From: Arthrobacter_H sp030452125
GTDB lineage: Bacteria; Actinomycetota; Actinomycetes; Actinomycetales; Micrococcaceae
Direction: 5' to 3' (one strand)
Assembly: GCA_052379645.1 (NCBI GenBank)
Contig: JBQSYU010000020.1
DNA length: 64,000 nt
The translations under genes were made by a program, and so were the position numbers. Positions 33,704 to 42,294 of the stretch are shown here, piece by piece (the stretch's first letter is position 1; each line of letters begins with the position of its first letter). Below the pieces are notes generated by a model. It saw only the letters and a program-made list of their open reading frames with translations, was not told the origin of the DNA and made no database searches.

Positions 33704-33777
33704 GGGCGGTCCTTCGTCTGGGATCCCCAACGTATCCATGACCCGGGGTGTTCGTCCAGAGTGCGTCCGGACCAAAA

Positions 33778-33813
33778 GAAATGGTGGCATCCCCGCGGGG
33801 ATGCCACCATTTC
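33778..33813 (-). terminator. Terminator of the cold-shock gene
   Basis: A perfect 36-bp palindrome (GAAATGGTGGCATCCCCG and its complement), followed on the minus strand by TTTCTTTT. This is a classical intrinsic terminator for the csp transcript, and it insulates the metF-like gene beyond it. Confidence 0.88.
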
Positions 33814-33852
33814 CAGGTGTTCACATCGGCCCGTTAGGGCCTCATGAAAGAC

Positions 33853-34056
33853 TTAGACAGTGCGGATGTCCGTGGCCTGCAGGCCCTTCTGGCCCTGGGT
33901 CACCTCGAACTCAACGCGCTGGCCCTCTTCGAGGGAGCGGAAGCCGTTCGACTGGATCGCGGAGTAGTGCGCGAACACGTCGTCCGAGTTGTCGTCGGGG
34001 GCGATGAAGCCGAAGCCCTTTTCAGCGTTGAACCACTTGACGGTACCAATTGCCAT
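33853..34056 (-). CDS. Cold-shock protein (CspA family)
   Basis: The 67-residue protein is a canonical single cold-shock domain: MAIGTVKWFNAEKGFGFI with RNP1 (KGFGFI), RNP2 (VFAHYS), and a normal C-terminus LQATDIRTV. It binds single-stranded nucleic acid and acts as an RNA chaperone. The start is at 34054-34056 after AAAGGAC; the upstream frame is a leader. Its transcript has a long leader with an inverted repeat, and a strong terminator follows. Confidence 0.95.
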   Translation of the reverse strand: MAIGTVKWFNAEKGFGFIAPDDNSDDVFAHYSAIQSNGFRSLEEGQRVEFEVTQGQKGLQATDIRTV

Positions 34057-34098
34057 GATATGTGTCCTTTCGAGACTGTCCGCAGGGGACGTAGGGGT

Positions 34099-34124
34099 TG
34101 TCACCATCGGACTTGACGGTGACA
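34099..34124 (-). promoter_or_regulatory. Inverted repeat in the csp leader
   Basis: TGTCACC (34099-34105) and GGTGACA (34118-34124) are separated by 12 bases, about 45 bp upstream of the csp start codon. It is a candidate leader stem-loop (temperature-sensitive structure) or an operator. Confidence 0.4.
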
Positions 34125-34149
34125 TGCAGCTACGAGTATTTACCGCGAG

Positions 34150-34178
34150 TCAAAAAGAGACACTCCCCGCGAACGGGG
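34150..34178 (-). terminator. Terminator of the DHA2 efflux gene
   Basis: On the minus strand CCCCG-TTCG-CGGGG (34178 to 34165) is followed by AGTGTCTCTTTTTG, an intrinsic terminator with a UUCG loop and a U-run about 70 bp after the stop. Confidence 0.65.
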
Positions 34179-34249
34179 CCTTGACACTGAAATTACTGCG
34201 AGAAAACTACGACTACGCCTTCTACGATACGCGAGATCACGCCAAGAAC

Positions 34250-35899
34250 CTATTGGATGGTCAAATTCTTTGGGATTTCTTCGGTGGGTGGGTCGGAGAG
34301 GGCCTCCACGCCGGGCTCCTCCGAGGTTCCCGGGCCGGTTTCCTGCGGGGGCTCGAGGGGGTTCCCTGCCTCCGGGATCCTGTCCCTCAGGGCGAAGCGG
34401 ACGACCAGCAATGCGGCGACCATGAGGCCCACGGCGATGGCCGCGGTGATCGTGACGCCTCCATCGAAGGCCCGTGCCGCGGATTCGGCCAGTCCGCTGG
34501 CCGCGGAGCCGGAGGGCATCGAATCGGCGACGTCGTTGGCCCCGGCCAATGTCTGCCGGGCGCGGTCTGCCGCGTCCGCGTCCAGCGAGGACGGGATGGC
34601 TACGCCCCGGCTGTAGGCGGCGTTGAGGATGCTCCCCAGGACCGCGGTGCCCAGCACCGACCCGACTTCGTAGGCGGTCTCCGAGATGGCCGCGGCTGAT
34701 CCCGCACGGGCCGGCGGAACCGCCGAGAGGGCCAGGTCGTTGGAGATCGTCTCGGCCAGGCCGACCCCGATGCCCAGGACGCAGAAGGCCAGCAGCAGGC
34801 CCCCCAACGATCCGGAACGTCCCAGCACCACGACCAGGGCATAGGCCATGGCGTTGAAGGCCAGACCGGTCATGACCACCCCGGCGGGCCCGATCCGCTT
34901 GACCAACGGCACGGCGACGAATCCGAAGACGACCGTCAACACCAGGCCGGGGATCATGAAGAGCCCCGCCTCCATCGGCGACAGGCCGGCGATGAGTTGC
35001 AGATGCTGTGAAAGGAAGTAGATGAATCCCACCAGCGCGAAGACGCTGAAGAGATTCACCACCAGGGCAGCGGAGAAGACGGGGTTGCAGAACAACCGGA
35101 CGTCGAGCATGGGGGAGCTGCTGCGCAACTGACGGCGCACGAAGGTGGTGCCGCAGGCCAGCCCCAGGGAGATCGCCACGATCCCCACGGCCAGGGATCC
35201 GGCGCCCGTCACCGATTTGATGCCGTACACGATCGGCAGCAGGGTCCCCACGGCCAGCAGGATGCTCGGTGGGTCCATGCGCCCCGGGTGGGGGTCGCGG
35301 GATTCGGGGATGAGGAACGGGCCCAGGACGATCAAGGGCAGGAGCATCGGGATGGCCATCAGGAAGATCGAGCCCCACCAGAAGTGCTCCAGCAGCCAGC
35401 CGCCCAGGACCGGCCCCAGTGCCGCGCCTCCGGAAAAGGCCGAAGCCCAGGCGGCGATGGCGGTGCGGCGTTCGGAGTCGTCGGTGAAGATGTTCCGGAT
35501 GAGCGACAAGGTCGCCGGCATGAGCATGGAGCCGAAGACTGCCATGAGGGCCCGCGCGGCGATGAGCAGCGTGGCGTCGGGGACGAAGGCGGCCGCCGCC
35601 GAGACCAGGCCGAAGCCCGCCCCGCCGATCAGCAGCAGCTTCCGTCGGCCGATCCGGTCACCGAGACTCCCCATGGGAACCAGCAGGCCGGCCAGCACCA
35701 GGGGATAGATGTCGATGATCCATAGCAGTTGGGTCGACGAGGGCTCCAGGGCCCGGGACAGCGAGGGGACGGCGAAGCTGAGCACGGTGTTGTCGACGGC
35801 GACCAGCAACACCGGGAACATCAGTACGGCCAGGGCGGCCCAACGGCGCGCTCGTCCGGGGTGCAGGCTTCGGGTCTGCCGGTCGTCCAACGCGCTCAT
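34250..35899 (-). CDS. DHA2-type MFS drug efflux transporter
   Basis: A 549-residue protein with about 14 membrane segments. Motifs: VDNTVLSFAVPSLS near the N-terminus (typical D-N/T-V of DHA2), motif A GSLGDRIGRRKLLL, and GGWLLEHFWWGSIF in the middle (GP-W-R type region). Such pumps (QacA/SmvA/LfrA family) export cationic drugs and dyes. The start ATG at 35897-35899 follows AAGGACACC. It is divergent from tetR, with a perfect palindrome over its -10 box, so it is presumably repressed by that TetR. The C-terminus is a charged tail. Confidence 0.9.
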   Translation of the reverse strand: MSALDDRQTRSLHPGRARRWAALAVLMFPVLLVAVDNTVLSFAVPSLSRALEPSSTQLLWIIDIYPLVLAGLLVPMGSLGDRIGRRKLLLIGGAGFGLVSAAAAFVPDATLLIAARALMAVFGSMLMPATLSLIRNIFTDDSERRTAIAAWASAFSGGAALGPVLGGWLLEHFWWGSIFLMAIPMLLPLIVLGPFLIPESRDPHPGRMDPPSILLAVGTLLPIVYGIKSVTGAGSLAVGIVAISLGLACGTTFVRRQLRSSSPMLDVRLFCNPVFSAALVVNLFSVFALVGFIYFLSQHLQLIAGLSPMEAGLFMIPGLVLTVVFGFVAVPLVKRIGPAGVVMTGLAFNAMAYALVVVLGRSGSLGGLLLAFCVLGIGVGLAETISNDLALSAVPPARAGSAAAISETAYEVGSVLGTAVLGSILNAAYSRGVAIPSSLDADAADRARQTLAGANDVADSMPSGSAASGLAESAARAFDGGVTITAAIAVGLMVAALLVVRFALRDRIPEAGNPLEPPQETGPGTSEEPGVEALSDPPTEEIPKNLTIQ

Positions 35900-35936
35900 G
35901 CCGGTGTCCTTGGGGTGGGGAGGAATCTCCCGAGTA

Positions 35937-35965
35937 ACTGTACCGTCCGGACGGTATGGAGTCCA
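35937..35965 (-). promoter_or_regulatory. Efflux gene promoter with TetR palindromic operator
   Basis: TGGACT (35965-35960), 17 bp, TACAGT (35942-35937) on the minus strand. The perfect 16-bp palindrome TACCGTCCGGACGGTA (35941-35956) overlaps the -10 box and fills the spacer. A bound TetR dimer would occlude the promoter. Confidence 0.75.
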
Positions 35966-36014
35966 TATGATGTCGATGACGGCGGAGGCGGTCGAAAACG
36001 CTAGAGTCGAAGGC

Positions 36015-36557
36015 ATGTCCAGACCACCAACAGCACGGGAGAAAATCCTCGACGCCTATGCGGCCCTGCTGCGCAGCGATGGCGAACGGGCGGCGACGAT
36101 GGACGCGACCGCGGCACTGGCCGGTGTCTCCAAGGGCGGGCTGCTGTACCACTTTCCTTCCAAGGACGCCCTCGCCGAAGCCGTCATCGAACGTCTGCTG
36201 GACGCCGCGCAGCAGGATAGCGAACGCATGGAAGCCGCCCCCGAGGGGGCCGCCCGGTACTATGTGCGCACCTCCACGGTCGAGGAAACCGAATTCGATT
36301 CCTTCTACCAGGCCGTCGTCCGTCTGGCGGCGGGGGCCCATGCCCCGGCGGTCGCCGCCCTGGACCAGGTGCACGGCGACTGGGAGCGACTGGTGCGCGA
36401 AGACGTCGCCGACCCGCATGCCGCCGAAGCCATCATGCTGATCGGTGAAGGCCTCTATTACCATTCGACGATGCCCGGCACCTGGTCCCGTTCCCTGGTC
36501 GGCAGTGATATCGGCGCCCTGCTCGAGCAGGTCGACCGGCTCAAGGAAGGCCACTGA
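36015..36557 (+). CDS. TetR-family transcriptional regulator
   Basis: A 180-residue protein with the TetR N-terminal helix-turn-helix: TAREKILDAYAALL, ATMDATAALAGVSKGGLLYH, FPSKDALAEAVIERLL. The C-terminal ligand domain is all-helical and variable. It is divergent from the DHA2 pump (115 bp) and is followed by a second MFS gene whose ATG overlaps its stop by one base. It therefore probably controls both pumps from the 16-bp palindrome. I chose the ATG at 36015 after GAAGG. Confidence 0.9.
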   Translation: MSRPPTAREKILDAYAALLRSDGERAATMDATAALAGVSKGGLLYHFPSKDALAEAVIERLLDAAQQDSERMEAAPEGAARYYVRTSTVEETEFDSFYQAVVRLAAGAHAPAVAALDQVHGDWERLVREDVADPHAAEAIMLIGEGLYYHSTMPGTWSRSLVGSDIGALLEQVDRLKEGH

Positions 36558-37852
36558 TGGCCTTGAAGCTCAAGTCCCGGCCATGGAAGGGGCGCATCGC
36601 CGCTCTGGTGGGGATCATGCTCATGGCCCTGAGCGTGCGTGCCGCCGTCGTTTCGGTTCCGCCGCTTTTGGACCTCATCGGCCCGGAGCTGGGCTTCACC
36701 GCCTTCAGTACCGGACTCTTGGCCATGCTGGCCCCGATCATCTTCGGAATCTCGGGGCTGTTCACCCCGCGGATGATAGCCATGCTGGGACTGGAACGGA
36801 CCCTGTTGCTTTCGGTGGCACTGGCCATCGTCGGACAGGCGGGCCGGGCCTTCGTGGGGGACGTGACCTCCTTCCTGCTGCTCTCCGCGCTGACGATGAT
36901 CGGCTACGGCATGGGCAACGTGGTTCTGCCGCCACTGGTGAAGAAATACTTCGCGGATAAGATCTCCACCGTCACCTCCGGCTACGTGACCCTGATCGCG
37001 ATCGGCACCGCCATGAGCCCCATGTTCGCGGTCCCGCTCGAGCAGGTGTCCAACTGGCGGTTCTCCATCGGCTTCTGGACCCTGGCCAGCGCCGTCGTCC
37101 TGGTGCCCTGGTTCATCCAGTTCGCGGCCGACCGGCGCCGGCGGGGCGCGGAGGCGGCAGAACATGCCCGGATGGCGGCGGCAGAGACCCCGGCCGAAAC
37201 CAAAAGCCGACTCGCCGGCGTCGTCGCGGTGGAAGCGGACCGCAGGATCAACCCCTGGCGCTCCCGGGTCGCCTGGGGCCTGGCCATCTTCCTGGCCGGG
37301 AACTCCGGACAGACCTACGTCTACTTCACCTGGCTTCCGCCCTATCTCATCGGCGAGGGGATCTCCCCGGCCGTGGCCGGCAGCGCGCTGGCCTACTTCG
37401 CGGTCCTTGGACTACCGGTGAGCCTGCTGGTGCCGCTGGTGGTCCCGCGGATGCGCCAACCCATCTACGCCGTCGGCTTCTTCGTCCTGCTCTGGGTCAT
37501 CGGGCATCTGGGCATGTACTTCCTCCCGACCCAGGGGACCTGGTGGTGGATCACCTCGGCCGGGCTCGGGCAGGGAACGTTCGCCATGGCGCTGCTGATG
37601 ATCAACCTGCGTTCGCGCACGACCTATGGATCCGGGGTGCTGGCAGGATTCAGCCAGGGCCTGGGCTACGTCGGCGCCGCGATCGCCCCGCTGCTTTTCG
37701 GGGTCGTCCACGAGGCCACCGGCGGCTGGGGCGCCTCCTTCGGAATGCTGGGAATCTGCCTGGTGGTCATGGTGGCCGGTGCCTTCATGATCAACGGGCC
37801 CCGGCAGATCGAGGACGACGCCGAAGCCGCCCGGACACCCGAACGCGTCTAG
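36557..37852 (+). CDS. MFS transporter, CynX/NimT-like
   Basis: A 431-residue protein with about 12 membrane segments. The N-terminal LMALSVRAAVVSVPPLLDLI and GFTAFSTGLLAML resemble the cyanate/nitroimidazole (CynX/NimT) branch of MFS. A charged cytoplasmic loop of about 45 residues separates the two halves. Its TGATG junction with tetR implies coupled translation, so it shares TetR control. Its stop and that of the convergent DUF1697 gene share a CTAG. Substrate unknown; cyanase genes are not nearby. Confidence 0.85.
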   Translation: MALKLKSRPWKGRIAALVGIMLMALSVRAAVVSVPPLLDLIGPELGFTAFSTGLLAMLAPIIFGISGLFTPRMIAMLGLERTLLLSVALAIVGQAGRAFVGDVTSFLLLSALTMIGYGMGNVVLPPLVKKYFADKISTVTSGYVTLIAIGTAMSPMFAVPLEQVSNWRFSIGFWTLASAVVLVPWFIQFAADRRRRGAEAAEHARMAAAETPAETKSRLAGVVAVEADRRINPWRSRVAWGLAIFLAGNSGQTYVYFTWLPPYLIGEGISPAVAGSALAYFAVLGLPVSLLVPLVVPRMRQPIYAVGFFVLLWVIGHLGMYFLPTQGTWWWITSAGLGQGTFAMALLMINLRSRTTYGSGVLAGFSQGLGYVGAAIAPLLFGVVHEATGGWGASFGMLGICLVVMVAGAFMINGPRQIEDDAEAARTPERV

Positions 37853-38397
37853 TCCCCGGCAGCCGCCCGGGACAGGACCTTGTGCAGGGTGTTCAGGTTC
37901 CGCGTGGTCAAGGACGCCTTGTGCTGCGGGCGGGCCAGGACCTTGGCAAGCGGTGAGCTCAGCGATTCGCCGCGGGGAACCTGCCAATACAGCACCGAGT
38001 CCCCGGTGGCGAAGCTCTCCCCGTCGGCGGGCCGTGGGGCCGCAGCCATGACCGAGGCCACGGCTGTCTCGGAGGCGGCCAGGACCACGTAGTCGTGCCG
38101 GGGAACCCCGTCGTCGATCGGGGGAAAGGGGTAGGCCCCGACCAACGCCGCCACCCGGGCCGTCGTCGTGGCGACGACCCGCGCCGGATAGCCGAAGCGC
38201 TCGCCCAACAGGGCCTCCAGCGCCGTCCCCAGGGAGCCGGCGTCGTCTTCGTCGGCATCGAGCACCACGTTCCCCGAAGCCAGCACGGTGATGACCCGTC
38301 GATATCCGGCAGCAGCCAGCGCGGCAGCCAGGTCCTTCATGGTGATGCGGACCCCGCCGACGTTGATGCCACGGAGGAAGACGGCAAAGCGTGTCAT
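37849..38397 (-). CDS. DUF1697 family protein
   Basis: The 182-residue protein begins with MTRFAVFLRGINVGG, the hallmark of DUF1697, followed by LAAALAAAGYRRVITVLASGN and LLGERFGYPARVVATTTA; the second half has YWQVPRGESLSSPLAKVL. Its function is unknown. The start ATG is at 38395-38397, where the motif begins, after GGATGGACTC (weak site). It overlaps the MFS gene stop (convergent, CTAG). Confidence 0.88.
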   Translation of the reverse strand: MTRFAVFLRGINVGGVRITMKDLAAALAAAGYRRVITVLASGNVVLDADEDDAGSLGTALEALLGERFGYPARVVATTTARVAALVGAYPFPPIDDGVPRHDYVVLAASETAVASVMAAAPRPADGESFATGDSVLYWQVPRGESLSSPLAKVLARPQHKASLTTRNLNTLHKVLSRAAAGD

Positions 38398-38456
38398 GAG
38401 TCCATCCTGCCTCGGCCGGTTCGACGGCGGAAGGCCCACCGGTAGGCTCGTATGTC

Positions 38457-40445
38457 ATGAGTATTCGTGCATCATACGGCTCCTGGCCCTCACCACTCAC
38501 CGCGGCATCACTGATCGCCACCCGTAGGCCGGTGGGCTTCCCCCGGTTCGTGGCCGACGTGGTCTGGTGGGTTGAAGGTCGCCCGGAAGAAGGCGGACGC
38601 AACACCATCATGGCCGACGGGGACCCGCAGGTGGAGTTGCTTCCAGCGCCCTACAATGTCCGCAGCCGGGTCCACGAATACGGGGGCGCGGCCTGGGCCC
38701 CGCTGGCCGACTCCGCCCAAACCGGCCGCTTCGTCTTCACGAACTTCGCTGATCAGAGGGTCCATTTGCGAGGACCCGCGGGCATCAGTGCCCTGACCCC
38801 CGATTCCCGGCCCGGCGGTCAGACGGACCCGCAACTGCGCTTCGCCGAGTTCGTCCCCTCCGCGGATGCCGGCGAGATGCTCGCCGTCTGCGAGGATCTC
38901 AGCGGGCCCGCCCCGGAACGCTACATCGTCGCCATCCCGCTGGACGGCAGTGCCGCCCAGGATGCGTCGCGGCTGCGCCGGGTGACGCCGCCGTCCCGGT
39001 TCGTCGCCTATCCCCGGCTCAGCCCCGATGCCCGGCGGATCGCCTGGATCAGCTGGGAACACCCGCAGATGCCCTGGGACGGGACCGTCCTGCATGTCGG
39101 GGAACTCGACGACGCAGGGATCGTGTCCTCGGTGACTGAGCTGGCCGGTTCGGTGGCTGAATCCGTACTGCAACCCGAATGGCTCGACGCCGGGGCCCTG
39201 GCCTTCATTTCGGACCGCTCGGGCTGGTGGAACCTCTACAGGCAAGACGTCGACGCCGGGACGGCCCGGGCGCTGTGCCCACGCGAGGAGGAATTCGCCG
39301 AACCCCTGTGGCAGATCGGCAGCACCTGGTATTCGGTGCTCGAGGACGGGAGGATCCTGGCCGCCCATGGCACCCACGGGATGCGGCTGGGCGTGCTCGA
39401 TCCACGGACAGGGACCCTGGAGGACCTCGAGGCCGTGCTGACCCATGCCCTGCCCATCGAGATCCACGACGAGGGCACCGGCCCACAGGTCCTCACCGTG
39501 TCGCAGAACTCGACCGAAGGCAACGGCATCCGGGTGCTCGATCTGGCTTCCTGCCAGATGAGGACCATCCGCCGGTCGCTGGCGGAACTCCCCGACCCCG
39601 GGGTGCTGCCGACCGGACGGGCGATGGAGTTCACCGATGAAACCGGGACGGTGGTGCACGCGAACGTCTACGAACCGGCGCTTGCCGGATACCTGGGCGG
39701 TACGGACGAGAAACCCCCCTTCATCGCCATGGTGCATGGCGGCCCGACCGGACAGGCGCACATCGGCCTGTCGTTGGAGATCGCCTACTACACCAGCCGT
39801 GGGCTGGGCGTGGTGGACGTGAACTATGCGGGATCCAGCGGATTCGGTCGGGCCTACCGGGAACGGTTGGCCGGACAGTGGGGCGTCGCCGACGTCCAGG
39901 ACACCGTCGCGGTGATGCGCGGCCTCGTGGATGCCGGGCTGGCCGATCCCGACCGGCTGGCCATCGAAGGCGGTTCGGCCGGCGGGTGGACCACCCTGGC
40001 CTGCCTGACCAACACCACGGCCTTCAGCGCCGGGATCTCGCGGTATGGGGTGGCCGATCTCGAGGCGCTCGTCGCCGATACCCACGATTTCGAAGCCCAC
40101 TACATGGAGTCGTTGGTGGGCCCGTGGCCACAGGCCCGCGCACTGTATGTCGAACGGGCCCCCATCAACCACGTCGACGACCTGGACTGCCCGGTCCTGT
40201 TGCTCCAGGGCGACGAGGACAAGGTCGTCCCGCCGAACCAGTCGCAGAAGTTCGCCGACGCGCTGGCGGCCAAGGGGATCGAACATGCCTACGTGCTTTT
40301 TGCCGGGGAACAGCACGGGTTCCGGCAGGCAGCGAACATCGTACGCGCCCAGGAACTCTCCTTGGCGTTCTACGCCCACGTCTTCGGTTTCGACGCCGGG
40401 GTGGCACCCATCGAACTGACCGGCGGATCGACAGGGGCGGCATGA
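38457..40445 (+). CDS. S9-family serine peptidase (prolyl-oligopeptidase-like)
   Basis: A 662-residue protein with an N-terminal beta-propeller region (residues about 1-380) and a C-terminal alpha/beta hydrolase domain. The catalytic triad is visible: Ser507 in GGSAGGW, Asp588 in LQGDEDKVVPP and His620 in GEQHGF. The family includes acylaminoacyl-peptidases and dipeptidyl peptidases acting on short peptides. There is no signal peptide, so it is cytoplasmic. Its stop overlaps the acylphosphatase start (ATGA). Confidence 0.9.
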   Translation: MSIRASYGSWPSPLTAASLIATRRPVGFPRFVADVVWWVEGRPEEGGRNTIMADGDPQVELLPAPYNVRSRVHEYGGAAWAPLADSAQTGRFVFTNFADQRVHLRGPAGISALTPDSRPGGQTDPQLRFAEFVPSADAGEMLAVCEDLSGPAPERYIVAIPLDGSAAQDASRLRRVTPPSRFVAYPRLSPDARRIAWISWEHPQMPWDGTVLHVGELDDAGIVSSVTELAGSVAESVLQPEWLDAGALAFISDRSGWWNLYRQDVDAGTARALCPREEEFAEPLWQIGSTWYSVLEDGRILAAHGTHGMRLGVLDPRTGTLEDLEAVLTHALPIEIHDEGTGPQVLTVSQNSTEGNGIRVLDLASCQMRTIRRSLAELPDPGVLPTGRAMEFTDETGTVVHANVYEPALAGYLGGTDEKPPFIAMVHGGPTGQAHIGLSLEIAYYTSRGLGVVDVNYAGSSGFGRAYRERLAGQWGVADVQDTVAVMRGLVDAGLADPDRLAIEGGSAGGWTTLACLTNTTAFSAGISRYGVADLEALVADTHDFEAHYMESLVGPWPQARALYVERAPINHVDDLDCPVLLLQGDEDKVVPPNQSQKFADALAAKGIEHAYVLFAGEQHGFRQAANIVRAQELSLAFYAHVFGFDAGVAPIELTGGSTGAA

Positions 40446-40765
40446 ACGGCGGGCCGGGGACCCGCGGCAGCAGCGGCCCGGACGCCGGCGACGCGGTCAC
40501 GGCCGTCGAGGCGATGGCCTACGGCATGGTGCAGGGGGTTGGATTCCGGTACCGGACCCGGCAGCGCGCCGAAGCCCTCGGGGTGGAAGGAAGCGCGCAG
40601 AACCTCCCCGACGGCAGCGTGTGCGTTACTGCGCAGGGTCCCGCGGCGGCGGTGGCCGCCCTGGCCGACTGGCTGCGTTCGCCCGATGCCCCGGGCCGGG
40701 TTGAACGCCTCGACGTCCGGCAGATCGAGGTGCGTGCCGGCCGCGGAGGCTTCGAGGTCGGCTGA
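40442..40765 (+). CDS. acyP: Acylphosphatase
   Basis: A 107-residue protein with the acylphosphatase signature GMVQGVGFRYRTRQRAEALG (catalytic Arg in VGFRYR) and QNLPDGSVCVTAQG (catalytic Asn). It hydrolyses acyl-phosphates. The first 22 residues are a low-complexity Gly/Ser extension not usual for the family. It overlaps the peptidase gene by 4 bp, so the two are coupled, and is followed by a strong hairpin. Confidence 0.9.
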   Translation: MNGGPGTRGSSGPDAGDAVTAVEAMAYGMVQGVGFRYRTRQRAEALGVEGSAQNLPDGSVCVTAQGPAAAVAALADWLRSPDAPGRVERLDVRQIEVRAGRGGFEVG

Positions 40766-40780
40766 GCCACCACGGCATAC

Positions 40781-40814
40781 AGGCCGTTTCCTTCCCGTGG
40801 GAAGGAAACGGCCT
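40781..40814. terminator. Bidirectional hairpin between acylphosphatase and aldehyde dehydrogenase genes
   Basis: AGGCCGTTTCCTTCCC (40781-40796), loop GT, and its complement (40799-40814): a 16-bp perfect stem between two convergent genes. Confidence 0.85.
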
Positions 40815-40824
40815 GACGGGGTGT

Positions 40825-42198
40825 CTACTTGCGGGTGCGGATGAGTTTGCGGTTCACGAACTCCTCCATCCCGTATTTGCCCAGTTCCCGGCCGACGCCG
40901 GAGCGCTTGACCCCGCCGAAGGGCAACTCGGCGGCGGTCCCGCCGGGCTCGTTGATGAAGACCATTCCGGCGTCGATCTGATGCGCCACCCGCTGGGCCC
41001 GCTGGGGATCCTCGGTGAAGATGGACGAACCGAGTCCGAAGGGGGTGTCGTTGGCCAGGGCCACGGCATCCTCCTCGCTGGAGACCTTGAAGATCATGGC
41101 GACCGGGCCGAACAGTTCCTGATGGAACACCTCCATCTCATCGGTGACCCCGGTCAGCACGGTGGGCTGGAAGAAGGCTGAATCCTCGGCCACCTTGGAA
41201 CCACCGACCAGTACCTTGGCCCCCTCGGCAATGGCCGAATCGACCTGCTTCTGCAGATTGTCCGCGGCCGACTGCGAGGACAGCGGGCCCACTGCCGTCT
41301 GGTCCTCGGTGGGATCCGACGGCGTGATGGCGCCGGCGGCCGCGGTGAACTTCTCGACGAAGTCGTCGTAGAGGTCCGCCATGACGATGAAGCGTTTGGC
41401 CGCGTTGCAGGCCTGGCCGCCATTGCCCATGCGGGCGTTGACGGCGCGTTTGACCGTCTTCTCCAGGTTTTCGGTATCGAGCAGGATGAACGGGTCGGAA
41501 CCGCCCAGTTCCAGAACGACCTTCTTCAGGTTCCGGCCGGCGACTTCGGCCACCGCGGAACCGGCGCGCTCGGAACCGGTGAGCGATACGCCCTGGATCC
41601 GCGGATCGGCGATGAGCTCGGCGATCTGTTCGTTGGTGGCGAAGATGTTCACATAGGCCCCCTCGGGGGCTCCGGCATCGCGGAAGATCTGCTCCATGGC
41701 CACAGCCGATTCGGGGCACTGCGGGGCGTGCTTGAGCAGGATGGTGTTGCCGTTCATCAGGTTCGGGGCGGCGAACCGGGCAACCTGGTAGTACGGGAAG
41801 TTCCAGGGCATGATGCCCAGCAACACGCCCAGACCCTCCTTGCGCACCACGGCGGATCCGCCGGCGGCGACGTCGAGTTCCTCGTCGGCGAGGAAGCCGG
41901 GGCCGTTGGCGGCGTAGTACCGGTAGATGGAGGCGACGATGCCGATTTCGCCCTTGGCCTGCATGACGGGCTTGCCCATCTCACGGGTGATGATCGCTGC
42001 CAGTTCGTCCCGGCGTTCCTCGTACAGGTCGGCGACGCGTCCGAGCAGGGCGGCCCTGTCGTCCACCGAGGTGTTCCGCCAGGTGGCGAAGGAGGCATGG
42101 GCGCCGGCGAGGGCTTCCTGCAGGGCCGCGTCGGTGAAGGTCTCGTATTCCTTCTCGACTTCTCCGGTGGCTGGGTTGGTGACGGCGTACATGCTCAA
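40825..42198 (-). CDS. Succinate-semialdehyde dehydrogenase-like aldehyde dehydrogenase
   Basis: A 457-residue aldehyde dehydrogenase: PWNFPYYQVARFAAPNL, catalytic Glu in LELGGSDPF, catalytic Cys in GGQACNAAKR, and ELFGPVAMIFKV. The short length, missing N-terminal oligomerisation extension and the sequence style fit the NAD(P)-dependent succinate-semialdehyde dehydrogenase group. The TTG start at 42196-42198 has AAGGAG 6 bases upstream; an ATG at 42190-42192 is an alternative. A paralogue lies at 61035-62435. No GABA aminotransferase is nearby. Confidence 0.9.
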   Translation of the reverse strand: MSMYAVTNPATGEVEKEYETFTDAALQEALAGAHASFATWRNTSVDDRAALLGRVADLYEERRDELAAIITREMGKPVMQAKGEIGIVASIYRYYAANGPGFLADEELDVAAGGSAVVRKEGLGVLLGIMPWNFPYYQVARFAAPNLMNGNTILLKHAPQCPESAVAMEQIFRDAGAPEGAYVNIFATNEQIAELIADPRIQGVSLTGSERAGSAVAEVAGRNLKKVVLELGGSDPFILLDTENLEKTVKRAVNARMGNGGQACNAAKRFIVMADLYDDFVEKFTAAAGAITPSDPTEDQTAVGPLSSQSAADNLQKQVDSAIAEGAKVLVGGSKVAEDSAFFQPTVLTGVTDEMEVFHQELFGPVAMIFKVSSEEDAVALANDTPFGLGSSIFTEDPQRAQRVAHQIDAGMVFINEPGGTAAELPFGGVKRSGVGRELGKYGMEEFVNRKLIRTRK

Positions 42199-42294
42199 CG
42201 TGGTCTCCTTCGGTGGGGGACGATCAATCGTGGCCGTTGTCCTTCAACGGTCACCTGCCGGGCACAGCGTCCCGGACGGGACGGGTATTCCCGC

